Positions 16,485 through 24,429 of a stretch of 29,393 nucleotides of DNA are shown in pieces; the first letter of the stretch is position 1, and the number at the start of each line of letters is the position of its first letter. The stretch spans positions 1-29,393 of the forward strand of contig JBNLGI010000084.1 of NCBI GenBank assembly GCA_050305975.1, in the 5' to 3' direction. The notes beneath the pieces were generated by a model, which was not told where the DNA came from, ran no database searches, and saw nothing but the letters and a program-made list of their open reading frames with translations. Made by a program: the position numbers and the translations under genes. The stretch is from Thiodiazotropha sp050305975. Lineage in GTDB: Bacteria; Pseudomonadota; Gammaproteobacteria; Chromatiales; Chromatiaceae.

Positions 16485-17243
16485 TCAGAGTCTGCCGGTA
16501 TATTTCAGCTGGATGCTGCCGTCGGGTTGACGACGACCGATCGCCTGCAACGCTCCGGTCAACCCGGGATCAGCCTTTTCGCCCGGTTTAAGCGTACCCT
16601 GGAGTTGGAAGTTTCCATCCGGATTGAGACGCACTTCAGCTTGTACCCCGATAGCACCCTTGATATCCCGGATCCGGGCTTGGATATCGCCACTGTCATC
16701 ATCGGTCGACAGATCGGCCTGCAGGTCGCCTACGACCAGGGTCATGGGGCTGGTGAGGGCGCCGTCCAACCATTGCAGACTACCCTCGGCAGCGATCAGC
16801 CGGTCCTGAGAGAAACTGAGATCGAGCTCGGTGGCGCGAAGCTTGCCGTCGATACGAACTCCCCGCAGCTGCAGCCACTCGGGCAGCTGTCTCGCCAGCA
16901 GCAGCGCATCAATATCCTGCAGTCTGTAACTGTCGCCCAAACCGGTCAGGAAAATGGCCTGAAGCTGCTGCCCGGTCTCCTGCAACTCGATGTCGTAAGC
17001 CATCTTGCCCAGCAGCAGGCGGGAGGGTTTGAACGACCATTTCAGTTGCCCCAACGGCTTGCGTTGGTAACTGACGCGCTCCGCAGTGCCCGACCAGAGA
17101 GTGCCGCTGGGGCCTTCGAGGATCAGTCCTTGCGCAGATGCCGATCCGGAGAACCATCCGGTGGCCTGTTCGGCCGGCAGGTGGAAAAGCAGAAAAGCAA
17201 GGTAACTGACGATACCGAGTGCAATGGCGGCAGTCCAGCGCAT
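16485..17243 (-). CDS. gspN: Type II secretion protein GspN
   Basis: A 252-residue protein of the T2SSN family. A single N-terminal membrane anchor (MRWTAAIALGIVSYLAFLLF) is followed by a periplasmic beta-rich domain beginning AEQATGWFSGS and containing GPSGTLWSG, the most characteristic part of the family. GspN is an accessory inner-membrane component; its exact role is poorly defined. The ATG at 17243 shares one base with the gspM stop (TGATG), which supports this start over a longer upstream frame. Because gspC is absent, GspN could help link the inner-membrane platform to the secretin, as reported for XpsN in Xanthomonas. That idea is inference. Confidence 0.9.
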   Translation of the reverse strand: MRWTAAIALGIVSYLAFLLFHLPAEQATGWFSGSASAQGLILEGPSGTLWSGTAERVSYQRKPLGQLKWSFKPSRLLLGKMAYDIELQETGQQLQAIFLTGLGDSYRLQDIDALLLARQLPEWLQLRGVRIDGKLRATELDLSFSQDRLIAAEGSLQWLDGALTSPMTLVVGDLQADLSTDDDSGDIQARIRDIKGAIGVQAEVRLNPDGNFQLQGTLKPGEKADPGLTGALQAIGRRQPDGSIQLKYTGRL

Positions 17244-17737
17244 CAGCTCCCTCCTGCCCGTTGCAGCACAAGCCGGGCATTCACGATTCCGGGCAGCTCC
17301 TGTCGATCGATGTTGAGCGATTCGATCTGGATTCCGTACAACTGGTTCAGGCCGCCGACCCATTTGATCAGACTGTCGAATGCCGCCTGCTCAACCCACA
17401 GCTGTACCGTGTCGTCGCCCTGTGGCTTGATGCGCTTGATCTGCTGGCGTAGCTGACTCTGTTTTGCAGTTCTGTCCACCAGGGTCAGCAGCGCTTCGTT
17501 GGTATTGGAGATGCCGGCTGCCCGCCGCTGACTGCGTAGGCTTTGGAGCTCGCCCAGGGTCTGTCGCATCCACTCCAGGGTCGTTTCCTGGCTTCTGACC
17601 TTCAGACGCTTTTGCTCGACCGATTCGACGAAAGGCTGCCAGGCCAGCAGGTAGAGTAGAAACAGAAACAGGGCGGCAGCGGCAACCACCAGCGCCAGCT
17701 GCTCACGAGGGGTTTTGCTCATCCACCAGGCTTTCAT
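17243..17737 (-). CDS. gspM: Type II secretion protein GspM
   Basis: A 164-residue bitopic inner-membrane protein that partners GspL in the assembly platform. It has a short cytoplasmic start (MKAWWMSKTPREQLAL), one membrane helix (about 16-33), a coiled-coil-like stretch rich in Gln and Arg (about 40-75), and a periplasmic ferredoxin-like domain ending VNARLVLQRAGGS. The REQ motif before the helix is typical. It overlaps gspL by 4 nt and gspN by 1 nt, implying translational coupling. Confidence 0.93.
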   Translation of the reverse strand: MKAWWMSKTPREQLALVVAAAALFLFLLYLLAWQPFVESVEQKRLKVRSQETTLEWMRQTLGELQSLRSQRRAAGISNTNEALLTLVDRTAKQSQLRQQIKRIKPQGDDTVQLWVEQAAFDSLIKWVGGLNQLYGIQIESLNIDRQELPGIVNARLVLQRAGGS

Positions 17738-18948
17738 CTTCTGGCCTCGCTGATACGCAGGTGAGAAGTCACCTGATTGCCTGAGGCGTTGGCGGTGCGA
17801 ATCTCCACGCTAAGGTCTTTCTCTTCGATCGTCTGTTTCAGTTTTTCCAGGGCCTGCAGCTCCTTGATGGTGAGTTGCAGATCGAGCTGCCCATCGCGGA
17901 AGCTCACGTTCTCGAGACGGGTATCGGGGCTGTTCTTGATAATCGCGGCTGATGGCGTGAAGAGGGCGGCGAACTGTGCGGCGCTTCCCCTGGCGCCGCC
18001 GCGCATAGCCTTGAGTTGCTGTTCCATCTGTGCCTTTGGGTCGACGATGCGTTTGATATCGGGAAATGCCTGCTTGAAGACCTCGTGGATCTGCAGATCC
18101 AGTGCCTGGCTCTTTCGCTGATAGTGGATGTAGTCGAAGATGTTGAGCGTCAGGGAGAACAACAGGGCGACAGCCGTCAATATGGCGGCGGGCAGCCAGC
18201 GTTTCCATTGCAGGGTGAACTTGTCGACCCGCTTGTAGTCGCCTTGAAGCAGGTTGATCTGCTGCTTCTCCTGGAGCTCGTTTGCCAACAGATTGATCAG
18301 CTGTTCCGCGGTTTCGAGCCTGATGCGCTCGCTCTCCACACCTTCCGGGAGTGTCGGGCCGGTCTCATCGAACTGGTAGACTCGCAATTTGCGGGGGGCG
18401 TTGTCTGCCGCCTGCTGCAGAGCGATTCCGAGCAGCTCAGCCGCGTTTTCACGGTCGGCGCAGAAGCCCTGGTTGGGGCTGCTGTGAATCTGCACCAGCT
18501 CCCCCTCGTGGAGCAGGCTCCATTCATCCTCATCACGAGGCAGGCAGAGCAGATCCAGATAGAGACCCAGCGGCTCGATACCCTGAGACTCCAGCGAGGA
18601 GAGCCATTTCTCTATCCTGACCCGGGAGATGACAATGACGGGGGTGGTGTTATCGGCGGCAGTGGCGCCGATGGCGAAGTGCAGCTGTTCCACGTCCTGG
18701 GTGAGTTCGGTCTCCAGGGCGAAGGGGATGGCCTGGAGCAGCCGCTGCCGGTTTTTCGTGGGGATGGCAACCTGGGTGATCAAAGCCTCGCTGGCCGGAA
18801 TCAGGACCTGCACACGGCGGCCCCTGGCCAGATCGGCAGTATCCGCCAGGGTTCCCGAGCCGGTGAGGATCTGCAGCCCCCCCTTGATCAGCCAGTCGAC
18901 CCGATTTCCGGCAAGATCGTGACAGTGAATGACCAGGGTCTCAGCCAT
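17734..18948 (-). CDS. gspL: Type II secretion protein GspL
   Basis: A 404-residue bitopic protein that recruits GspE to the membrane. A cytoplasmic actin-like domain (about 1-240) contains LIPASEALITQVAIP and RQRLLQAIPFALE, a common region of the family. It ends with the conserved INLLQGDYK, is followed by one membrane helix (about 254-272), and then a coiled-coil and periplasmic ferredoxin-like domain. The ATG shares one base with the gspK stop (TAATG), and the end overlaps gspM by 4 nt. Confidence 0.95.
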   Translation of the reverse strand: MAETLVIHCHDLAGNRVDWLIKGGLQILTGSGTLADTADLARGRRVQVLIPASEALITQVAIPTKNRQRLLQAIPFALETELTQDVEQLHFAIGATAADNTTPVIVISRVRIEKWLSSLESQGIEPLGLYLDLLCLPRDEDEWSLLHEGELVQIHSSPNQGFCADRENAAELLGIALQQAADNAPRKLRVYQFDETGPTLPEGVESERIRLETAEQLINLLANELQEKQQINLLQGDYKRVDKFTLQWKRWLPAAILTAVALLFSLTLNIFDYIHYQRKSQALDLQIHEVFKQAFPDIKRIVDPKAQMEQQLKAMRGGARGSAAQFAALFTPSAAIIKNSPDTRLENVSFRDGQLDLQLTIKELQALEKLKQTIEEKDLSVEIRTANASGNQVTSHLRISEARR

Positions 18949-19943
18949 TAAAACACTCCAAACACCCGATTGAGGGTGACCACACCTTGGTCCCCTTTGT
19001 AGAGCAGACTAAGCAACCTCTGGCGGTCATTTTCCATTCTGACAACGGTCTCCAGCTGATAAAAGCGGCTTGTTACTGAGATGACTGGCTCAATCTCTTC
19101 AGATTTTACTTTATTTTCATCCAAAAGGCCTTTCAATGCTTCGAGAAAACTTTTCGTCTCTTTGAACGGGTTCTCTTCTCGGCCATCGGCCAGCTGTTCT
19201 GCGCCGGCTTCGTCCAGATCCCGGATCAGGGAACGGATGACGATCGGGTCGGCGGTGTTGACGTTGACGGGGGTGGCTTCGGGCAGTGCCGTGACATAGG
19301 GGCTCAGCTTTTCGTAGACTTCGGCGGTCACGCCGCGCACCAGTCTCAGCTCCGTTGCGTTGCCCATGCGGCGGTTGCCGGTGCGGTAGGGTGGTTCGTC
19401 AGCCGTATAGGCGTTGTCCTCGGCGCCGTCGGGAAACTGCGGATCGATATTCTCGTCGAGCCAGTCCGCCGTGGCTTGGGCGATCGACTCATCGAGCTCC
19501 AGGACTGCCAGCAGGCGTTGGAAGACCGCCAGCTCGAGAACGACCTGCTGTTTCTGGGTCTCGCTGGCGTTCTGCGGCAGGTAGAGGTTGTTGAGGTTGA
19601 AACGGGCCTGCAGATCGGTGGTCAGGGCCTGCACCTCTCCGCCCTCAACCGGTGTCGGCGGGAGTTCCTGCGCCCAGTCTTCGTCCAGCCCGTCGTAGGC
19701 CTTGTGCTGGCTGTCCTGAAGATCCCTGATCAGCATGCCGCGGGACCAGGCTTCACTGCCGAGCGTGTAGAGAATGCCTTGGTCGCTGGTGAGGATGTTG
19801 CCGGTGCGCCGGATGCTCAACTGCAGGGTATGGGCCATGGCGACGGCGGCCACGGAGGCTATGGCGACGATCGCCACAGCAGTGATCAAGGCGATGCCCC
19901 GCTGACGTCGAAACCCGTTGCTGAATCTGGCGTTGCGTCTCAT
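18948..19943 (-). CDS. gspK: Type II secretion minor pseudopilin GspK
   Basis: A 331-residue minor pseudopilin that caps the pseudopilus with GspI and GspJ. The leader ends in RQRG before IALITAVAIVAIAS. The usual Glu at position 5 of the mature pilin is absent, as is normal for GspK. The large globular domain contains DLQARFNLNNL and VNVNTADPIVIRSL, family landmarks in the saposin-like insertion region. The part encoded at about 19078-19190 is clearly AT-richer than the rest. It overlaps gspJ by 4 nt and gspL by 1 nt. Confidence 0.95.
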   Translation of the reverse strand: MRRNARFSNGFRRQRGIALITAVAIVAIASVAAVAMAHTLQLSIRRTGNILTSDQGILYTLGSEAWSRGMLIRDLQDSQHKAYDGLDEDWAQELPPTPVEGGEVQALTTDLQARFNLNNLYLPQNASETQKQQVVLELAVFQRLLAVLELDESIAQATADWLDENIDPQFPDGAEDNAYTADEPPYRTGNRRMGNATELRLVRGVTAEVYEKLSPYVTALPEATPVNVNTADPIVIRSLIRDLDEAGAEQLADGREENPFKETKSFLEALKGLLDENKVKSEEIEPVISVTSRFYQLETVVRMENDRQRLLSLLYKGDQGVVTLNRVFGVF

Positions 19944-20599
19944 GGCGGGGTTTGTCCCGGCAGGGATTCCGGAGCTCGGAAGACCCTGCGAAGCGTACCC
20001 AGCTTCTCGGTCTCGATTACCACCTCGATTCCCTTGGGCAGGGCGCTCGGCGTCTCTGCGTCACTGCCCAGGGCTTCCGGCGGCCAGGAGCTCTGCCGTT
20101 CCATCTTCTGATCGAAAAAGTTCAGGCTCAGGTTTTCGATTCCGTTGAAGAGCTTCTGGCGACGCGGTTCGCTACTCTGGGTGCGATCGAGCACCGGCCA
20201 GCTCACGCGGTAGAGGGTCTTCTCCTCCAGCTGATATTCGACCCGCTGCAGCTGGCTGCGCGTCAGCTTCATCGGGTTGGCGTAACCCCCCCGCGTCAGT
20301 TGCAGCAGTTTGTCCGAAAGACCGCCGCTGCTCAGCGCCGGCTGGGTGTCGCCGTACTCATCCCGTATCGGACGGTCGACGGCCTGTTCGATATCCAGCT
20401 GCATCAGATGCAGGCCCATCTGCAGTTTGGCCAGCTGTTCGAGGTGCTGTTCGGTCTGCTGTTTGGTATCCAGCACGATATCGAGACCGGCATAGACGAA
20501 GGATGCGATGATGGAGAAGATGGTGATCGCAATCAGCAACTCGAGGAGGGTGAAACCCCGGTTTCGGCGGTGATGATGAGGTGAGACCGGGGACATCAC
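19940..20599 (-). CDS. gspJ: Type II secretion minor pseudopilin GspJ
   Basis: A 219-residue minor pseudopilin. A 15-residue leader ends in RNRG before FTLLELLIAITIFSIIAS, with Glu at mature position 5 as required for processing and packing. The domain that follows contains LMQLDIEQAVDRPIRD and a C-terminal GIEVVIET segment, typical of GspJ. It overlaps gspI by 4 nt upstream and gspK by 4 nt downstream, which suggests coupled translation of the tip-complex subunits. Confidence 0.95.
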   Translation of the reverse strand: MMSPVSPHHHRRNRGFTLLELLIAITIFSIIASFVYAGLDIVLDTKQQTEQHLEQLAKLQMGLHLMQLDIEQAVDRPIRDEYGDTQPALSSGGLSDKLLQLTRGGYANPMKLTRSQLQRVEYQLEEKTLYRVSWPVLDRTQSSEPRRQKLFNGIENLSLNFFDQKMERQSSWPPEALGSDAETPSALPKGIEVVIETEKLGTLRRVFRAPESLPGQTPP

Positions 20600-20976
20600 A
20601 TCGGTTGCGAAAGGAAGCTGGTGAGGGTGGTGATCGGCCGTTCGTCCTGTTTGTCGCGAAAGACCGAGATATCGACCTGTCTGACCCGGTCATCCGGGGT
20701 ATCGGATATGGTTCTGACCCAGTGCCATTGATGCAGCCCCATCTCCTCGTTCCCCTGTTGCTTTCCCTTGGCGGGCCATTCGGCAGTCAGTTGCAGCTCG
20801 GCGATCTTGTTGAGAGCCACCCAGTGGGCCAGAGTCTTGTCTCGCAGATGGGTGGTGTTCAGCGTCTGATTGGAGGCCATTTTTATGATCGACGCCAGGG
20901 CGATGGCGAGGATTGCAAGCGCCACCAGGATCTCCAACAAAGTGAAACCGCGCTGATCGGAGTGTGGTCCAGGCAT
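20596..20976 (-). CDS. gspI: Type II secretion minor pseudopilin GspI
   Basis: A 126-residue minor pseudopilin that starts the tip complex. A short leader MPGPHSDQRG precedes FTLLEILVALAILAIALASI, with Glu5 present. The globular part includes NTTHLRDKTLAHWVALNKIAE split by one turn, a family hallmark (TLAxWVAxNxxAE). The start codon lies 5 nt after the gspH stop. Confidence 0.95.
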   Translation of the reverse strand: MPGPHSDQRGFTLLEILVALAILAIALASIIKMASNQTLNTTHLRDKTLAHWVALNKIAELQLTAEWPAKGKQQGNEEMGLHQWHWVRTISDTPDDRVRQVDISVFRDKQDERPITTLTSFLSQPM

Positions 20977-20981
20977 ATGAC

Positions 20982-21497
20982 TCAGTATGGGGATATCCGT
21001 TCGAGGCTCAGCTCACCCGTCTCGTCGCCACTGAGACGGAAATAGTCGTCGCTGTGGATGGAGCTGATCTTGAGGTCGAAAGGGGTGATTTCGCCGCTGT
21101 TCAGGAGAATGATCTCGGGTGTGCGCTTCTCCTCGTCATCGCCGGGTGGCTGACCCGTAGTGACGCTGATCTGGACCTCCTCCGGCAGTTCGCGGTTGCG
21201 GAACAGGGTGTCGTCAACCGGTCGCCAGGTCTCCTCTTCGAGACGCAGAAAGCCATAGCCCGTCTCCGTGATATCGACCCCGATGAAACTGGAGCGGAGC
21301 AGGGCCTCTTCGCTGGCGATCTGGAGCAGGCTCTGCAGTCTGTGGGCCTCCTCGTTGAGTTGATCGGCGGGTGAGTGGCTACGCAGCGACAGCACGGCGA
21401 AGTTGATCAGAATGCCGATGATGACGACCACCACCATCACCTCGATGAGGGTGAATCCGGCCGTCGCTTCTCTCGATGCTGGGCCTGACGGGGTCAT
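20982..21497 (-). CDS. gspH: Type II secretion minor pseudopilin GspH
   Basis: A 171-residue minor pseudopilin. The leader ends in TAG before FTLIEVMVVVVIIGILINFAV, with Glu5 present. The region EEAHRLQSLLQIASEEALLRS and the later GFLRLEEETW fit the GspH fold, which connects the tip complex to the major pseudopilin. It follows gspG after 12 nt. Confidence 0.93.
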   Translation of the reverse strand: MTPSGPASREATAGFTLIEVMVVVVIIGILINFAVLSLRSHSPADQLNEEAHRLQSLLQIASEEALLRSSFIGVDITETGYGFLRLEEETWRPVDDTLFRNRELPEEVQISVTTGQPPGDDEEKRTPEIILLNSGEITPFDLKISSIHSDDYFRLSGDETGELSLERISPY

Positions 21498-21509
21498 GAG
21501 CCCGGTCTG

Positions 21510-21998
21510 CTACTCCAGATTCCAGTTGCCGATATCGTCGTCTGTCGATTGAACGTCGGGCCCGCTGCTGTAGATGTCGATGGAGCCGTGGGTACCCGGG
21601 CTCAGGAAAAGGTAGGCGTTACCCCAGGGGTCGGCCGGCAGGCGGTCGAGATAGCCGCCTTCCTTCCAGTTTTTCGGTTCAGGCGCGTCGGTCGGGGCCG
21701 TGACCAGCGCCTCCAGGCCCTGATCGGTGGTCGGGTAGATCATGTTGTCGAGCCGGTAGAGGTTGAGGGCCGCCTCCAGGGCTCGGATGTCGCTCTTGGC
21801 CTTGGTGATGCGCGCCTGCTCAGGCCGATCCATGATCTTCGGTACCACGATAGCGGCGAGAATACTGAGAATGACCACCACTACCATGACCTCGATAAGG
21901 GTGAACCCTTTGATTTTATTCGTGTAATTCCTTGCGTGGCCGGAGTGGGCAGAGACAGAAGACGGTTGGGAGATAAGCGCTGGAGAGATGAATTGCAT
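21510..21998 (-). CDS. gspG: Type II secretion major pseudopilin GspG, with an unusually long leader
   Basis: A 162-residue major pseudopilin, first gene of the operon. The prepilin peptidase site is KG before FTLIEVMVVVVILSILAAI with Glu5. Family motifs PTTDQGLEALV and DPWGNAY and a C-terminal Asp-rich stretch (likely calcium site) are present. The ATG at 21998 follows a weak AGG. There is no ATG, GTG or TTG between it and the cleavage site, so the leader is 31 residues, against the usual 6-10. A TTG two codons upstream is an alternative. The frame stays open further upstream into the intergenic region, but that part does not look like protein. Confidence 0.93.
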   Translation of the reverse strand: MQFISPALISQPSSVSAHSGHARNYTNKIKGFTLIEVMVVVVILSILAAIVVPKIMDRPEQARITKAKSDIRALEAALNLYRLDNMIYPTTDQGLEALVTAPTDAPEPKNWKEGGYLDRLPADPWGNAYLFLSPGTHGSIDIYSSGPDVQSTDDDIGNWNLE

Positions 21999-22320
21999 AG
22001 TCAAACCTGGTGTTACTTGAGTCCGTTTTACCGGTTTTGGGGTCGGCCTATTATCAGGGCAAAAGGTCCCTGAAGCCAGGCGGCCGGAAATTGATGAATC
22101 CTGAAACCAATACCGATAGTATAAAGCCATCAAACAGTGTGTATTTAGTCGATCGCCACAGCTTAACTCTTTGATAAACAACCATGGGACCGACAGACTC
22201 AAGAATGAGACAGAGGTCTCGGTCCGGAGTTCGGTTAAAGAAGCTTAAGTTTGTGACGATCTAACTAGTTCCCACACGTCCAAATAAGACGGACGATCCG
22301 GCTCCCAGAGGTTACCTCGC
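21999..22320. promoter_or_regulatory. Divergent control region between gspG and prsK
   Basis: 322 nt separating two divergent operons. An imperfect hairpin spans 22187-22225 (GGACCGACAGACTC against GAGGTCTCGGTCC), and a smaller repeat CGTCC/GGACG lies at 22277-22295. AGTATA at 22118-22123 reads TATACT on the minus strand and could be a -10 box for gspG, but no good -35 box is spaced correctly. I found no convincing sigma-54 site. Confidence 0.45.
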
Positions 22321-24429
22321 TTGTATATCGGCATCATTGGATACAGCTTCGCCGCCACACTCTTTCTGCTGCTGAGCCTGTTGCTGCTGACCACTTGGCG
22401 GGGCAGGGTGGAAGGCACCTATCTGCTCACCGCCGCGGTGATCTCCGGCTGTTGGGCACTGACCGGCGTGGCCTTGGAGCTCAAGTACACGGTGGCCACC
22501 GTCGGTCTCTATCAGGTATTCGAAATCGGCAAGAACCTGGCATGGTTCGCCTTCCTGAACAAGCTGCTGAAGTCCCTGCGGGAGGCCGGCGGCGAGGATG
22601 AGGGACTGCTGATCTACGCCCCGGCCACGATTGGGCTCGTCGCCCTGATGCTGCTCTCGCTCGAACTCCTTGCCCTGACCCTGCCGGGTTTCTCCACCTG
22701 GAACGGGGTTGCCAGTCTGCAGCTGGTGGGGCATCTCTGTCTGGCGGTTGCCGGATTGATACTGGTCGAGCAGCTATTCCGAAATACACGTCCGGAGAAG
22801 CGCTGGGCGGTGAAGTATCTCTACTTCGGTATCGGCCTGCTCTTTCTCTACGATTTCTTCCTCTATGCCGACGGTCTGCTCTACAAGGGAATCGACCGGG
22901 ATTTCTGGGCGGCCCGCGGATTCATCAGCGCCTTCGCGGCTCCCATGGTGGCGATTGCCGCGGCCCGCAATCCGAGCTGGTCAGTGCGGGTCTTTGTCTC
23001 CCGCAGGGTCATCTTCCACGCGACGGTACTGTCGGGCACAGCGGCCTATCTGCTGCTGATGTCGGCTGTGGGTTACTACATCAAGTTCTATGGGGGCACC
23101 TGGGGCAAGGCGCTGCAGGTCATCTTTCTGTTCCTGGCGTTGGCTGTGCTCATCGCGCTGCTCGCTTCCGTGCATCTGCGGTCACGACTCAGAGTCTTTC
23201 TCAGCAAGCATTTCTTCAACTACAAGTACGACTACAGGGACGAGTGGCTGAGATTCATCCACACCCTGTCGGAGGGGGAACTCGATGACCAGATCAGGGA
23301 AAGGGTGGTCAAGGCCATCGCCGATATCGTCGATTCCGGCGGTGGCGGGCTTTGGCTGTGCGACGAGTCCGTGGTGTTCCGACAGGTGGCTCAGTGGCAG
23401 TCGGAATCGGGCAAAGCCACTTTGAGCAGCGACAGCTCTTTGATCCGCTTCCTGAAGGAGAAGGATTGGATCATCGACCTGAATGAGTATGTCAGCTCTC
23501 CAGGGTTATACGACAATCTGAGTATTCCGGAAGAGCTCCTCGCCTATAAGGATCGCTGGCTGCTGGTCCCGATCAGCTTCCACTCCGAGCTGCTGGGCTT
23601 CATTCTTTTGATCAAACCCCGATCCCCACGGACAATCAATTGGGAAGACCGGGACCTGCTGAAGACCGCCGCCCAACAGGCCGGCAGTTACCTCTCTCTC
23701 ATGCGCACCACCCGGGCGTTGCTCGAGGCCAATCAATTCGAAGCCTTCAACCGGCTCTCGGCATTCGTGGTGCACGATCTGAAAAACCTGATTGCCCAGT
23801 TGGAACTGGTGGTCAAGAATGCCGAACGGCACAAACACAATCCTGAGTTCATGGACGACGCGGTCAAGACCATCGGCAATGCGGTCAGCAAGATGAGTAA
23901 ACTCTTGACCCAACTCAGGAAAGGACGATTCGAGCACGGTGATAGCAAACAGTTCTATGTGGAAGAGGCCGTCGCCCAGGCAGTGAACGAACTCTATCAC
24001 GAGCCGCCGAAGCCGAATCTGGGCATCGCATCCAACTTTCTTAAATTGATCGCCGACAAGGATCGTTTTACCTCCATCATCGTGCACTTGATCAAAAACG
24101 CACAGGAGGCCACACCCAAGGACGGCCGGATCGATGTTAGGGTATATGAGCGAGAGGGATCGGCGGTCATCGAAATCGAGGACAACGGCGTCGGTATGGA
24201 TGAAGAGTTTATAAACACCCGGCTGTTTCGTCCCTTCGAGACGACGAAGGGCAATGCCGGCATGGGTATAGGCGTCTATGAGACACGCGAGTATATCCGC
24301 TCGTTGAAAGGCAATCTCAGTGTGGAAAGTGAACCCGGTGTCGGCTCGAAATTCATCATCACCGTCCCCCTGGTTGACCAGCAAGAACAGGATATTCAAA
24401 CAATGAATCAGACAGAGGCCGTCTCGTGA
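22321..24429 (+). CDS. prsK: XrtA/PEP-CTERM system histidine kinase PrsK
   Basis: A 702-residue membrane sensor kinase paired with PrsR. About eight to nine membrane helices occupy residues 1-290, followed by a GAF-like domain (about 310-460) and a kinase core. The phospho-acceptor is H485 in VVHDLKNLIAQLEL, an HDLKN type typical of PrsK; the N box has N593 in HLIKNAQEATP; DNGVGM and GMGIGVYETREYI complete the ATP site. The start is TTG with AGAGG 9 nt upstream. The end overlaps prsR by 4 nt (GTGA). The signal it senses is unknown. In other bacteria PrsK/PrsR with RpoN control PEP-CTERM protein genes. Confidence 0.94.
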   Translation: MYIGIIGYSFAATLFLLLSLLLLTTWRGRVEGTYLLTAAVISGCWALTGVALELKYTVATVGLYQVFEIGKNLAWFAFLNKLLKSLREAGGEDEGLLIYAPATIGLVALMLLSLELLALTLPGFSTWNGVASLQLVGHLCLAVAGLILVEQLFRNTRPEKRWAVKYLYFGIGLLFLYDFFLYADGLLYKGIDRDFWAARGFISAFAAPMVAIAAARNPSWSVRVFVSRRVIFHATVLSGTAAYLLLMSAVGYYIKFYGGTWGKALQVIFLFLALAVLIALLASVHLRSRLRVFLSKHFFNYKYDYRDEWLRFIHTLSEGELDDQIRERVVKAIADIVDSGGGGLWLCDESVVFRQVAQWQSESGKATLSSDSSLIRFLKEKDWIIDLNEYVSSPGLYDNLSIPEELLAYKDRWLLVPISFHSELLGFILLIKPRSPRTINWEDRDLLKTAAQQAGSYLSLMRTTRALLEANQFEAFNRLSAFVVHDLKNLIAQLELVVKNAERHKHNPEFMDDAVKTIGNAVSKMSKLLTQLRKGRFEHGDSKQFYVEEAVAQAVNELYHEPPKPNLGIASNFLKLIADKDRFTSIIVHLIKNAQEATPKDGRIDVRVYEREGSAVIEIEDNGVGMDEEFINTRLFRPFETTKGNAGMGIGVYETREYIRSLKGNLSVESEPGVGSKFIITVPLVDQQEQDIQTMNQTEAVS

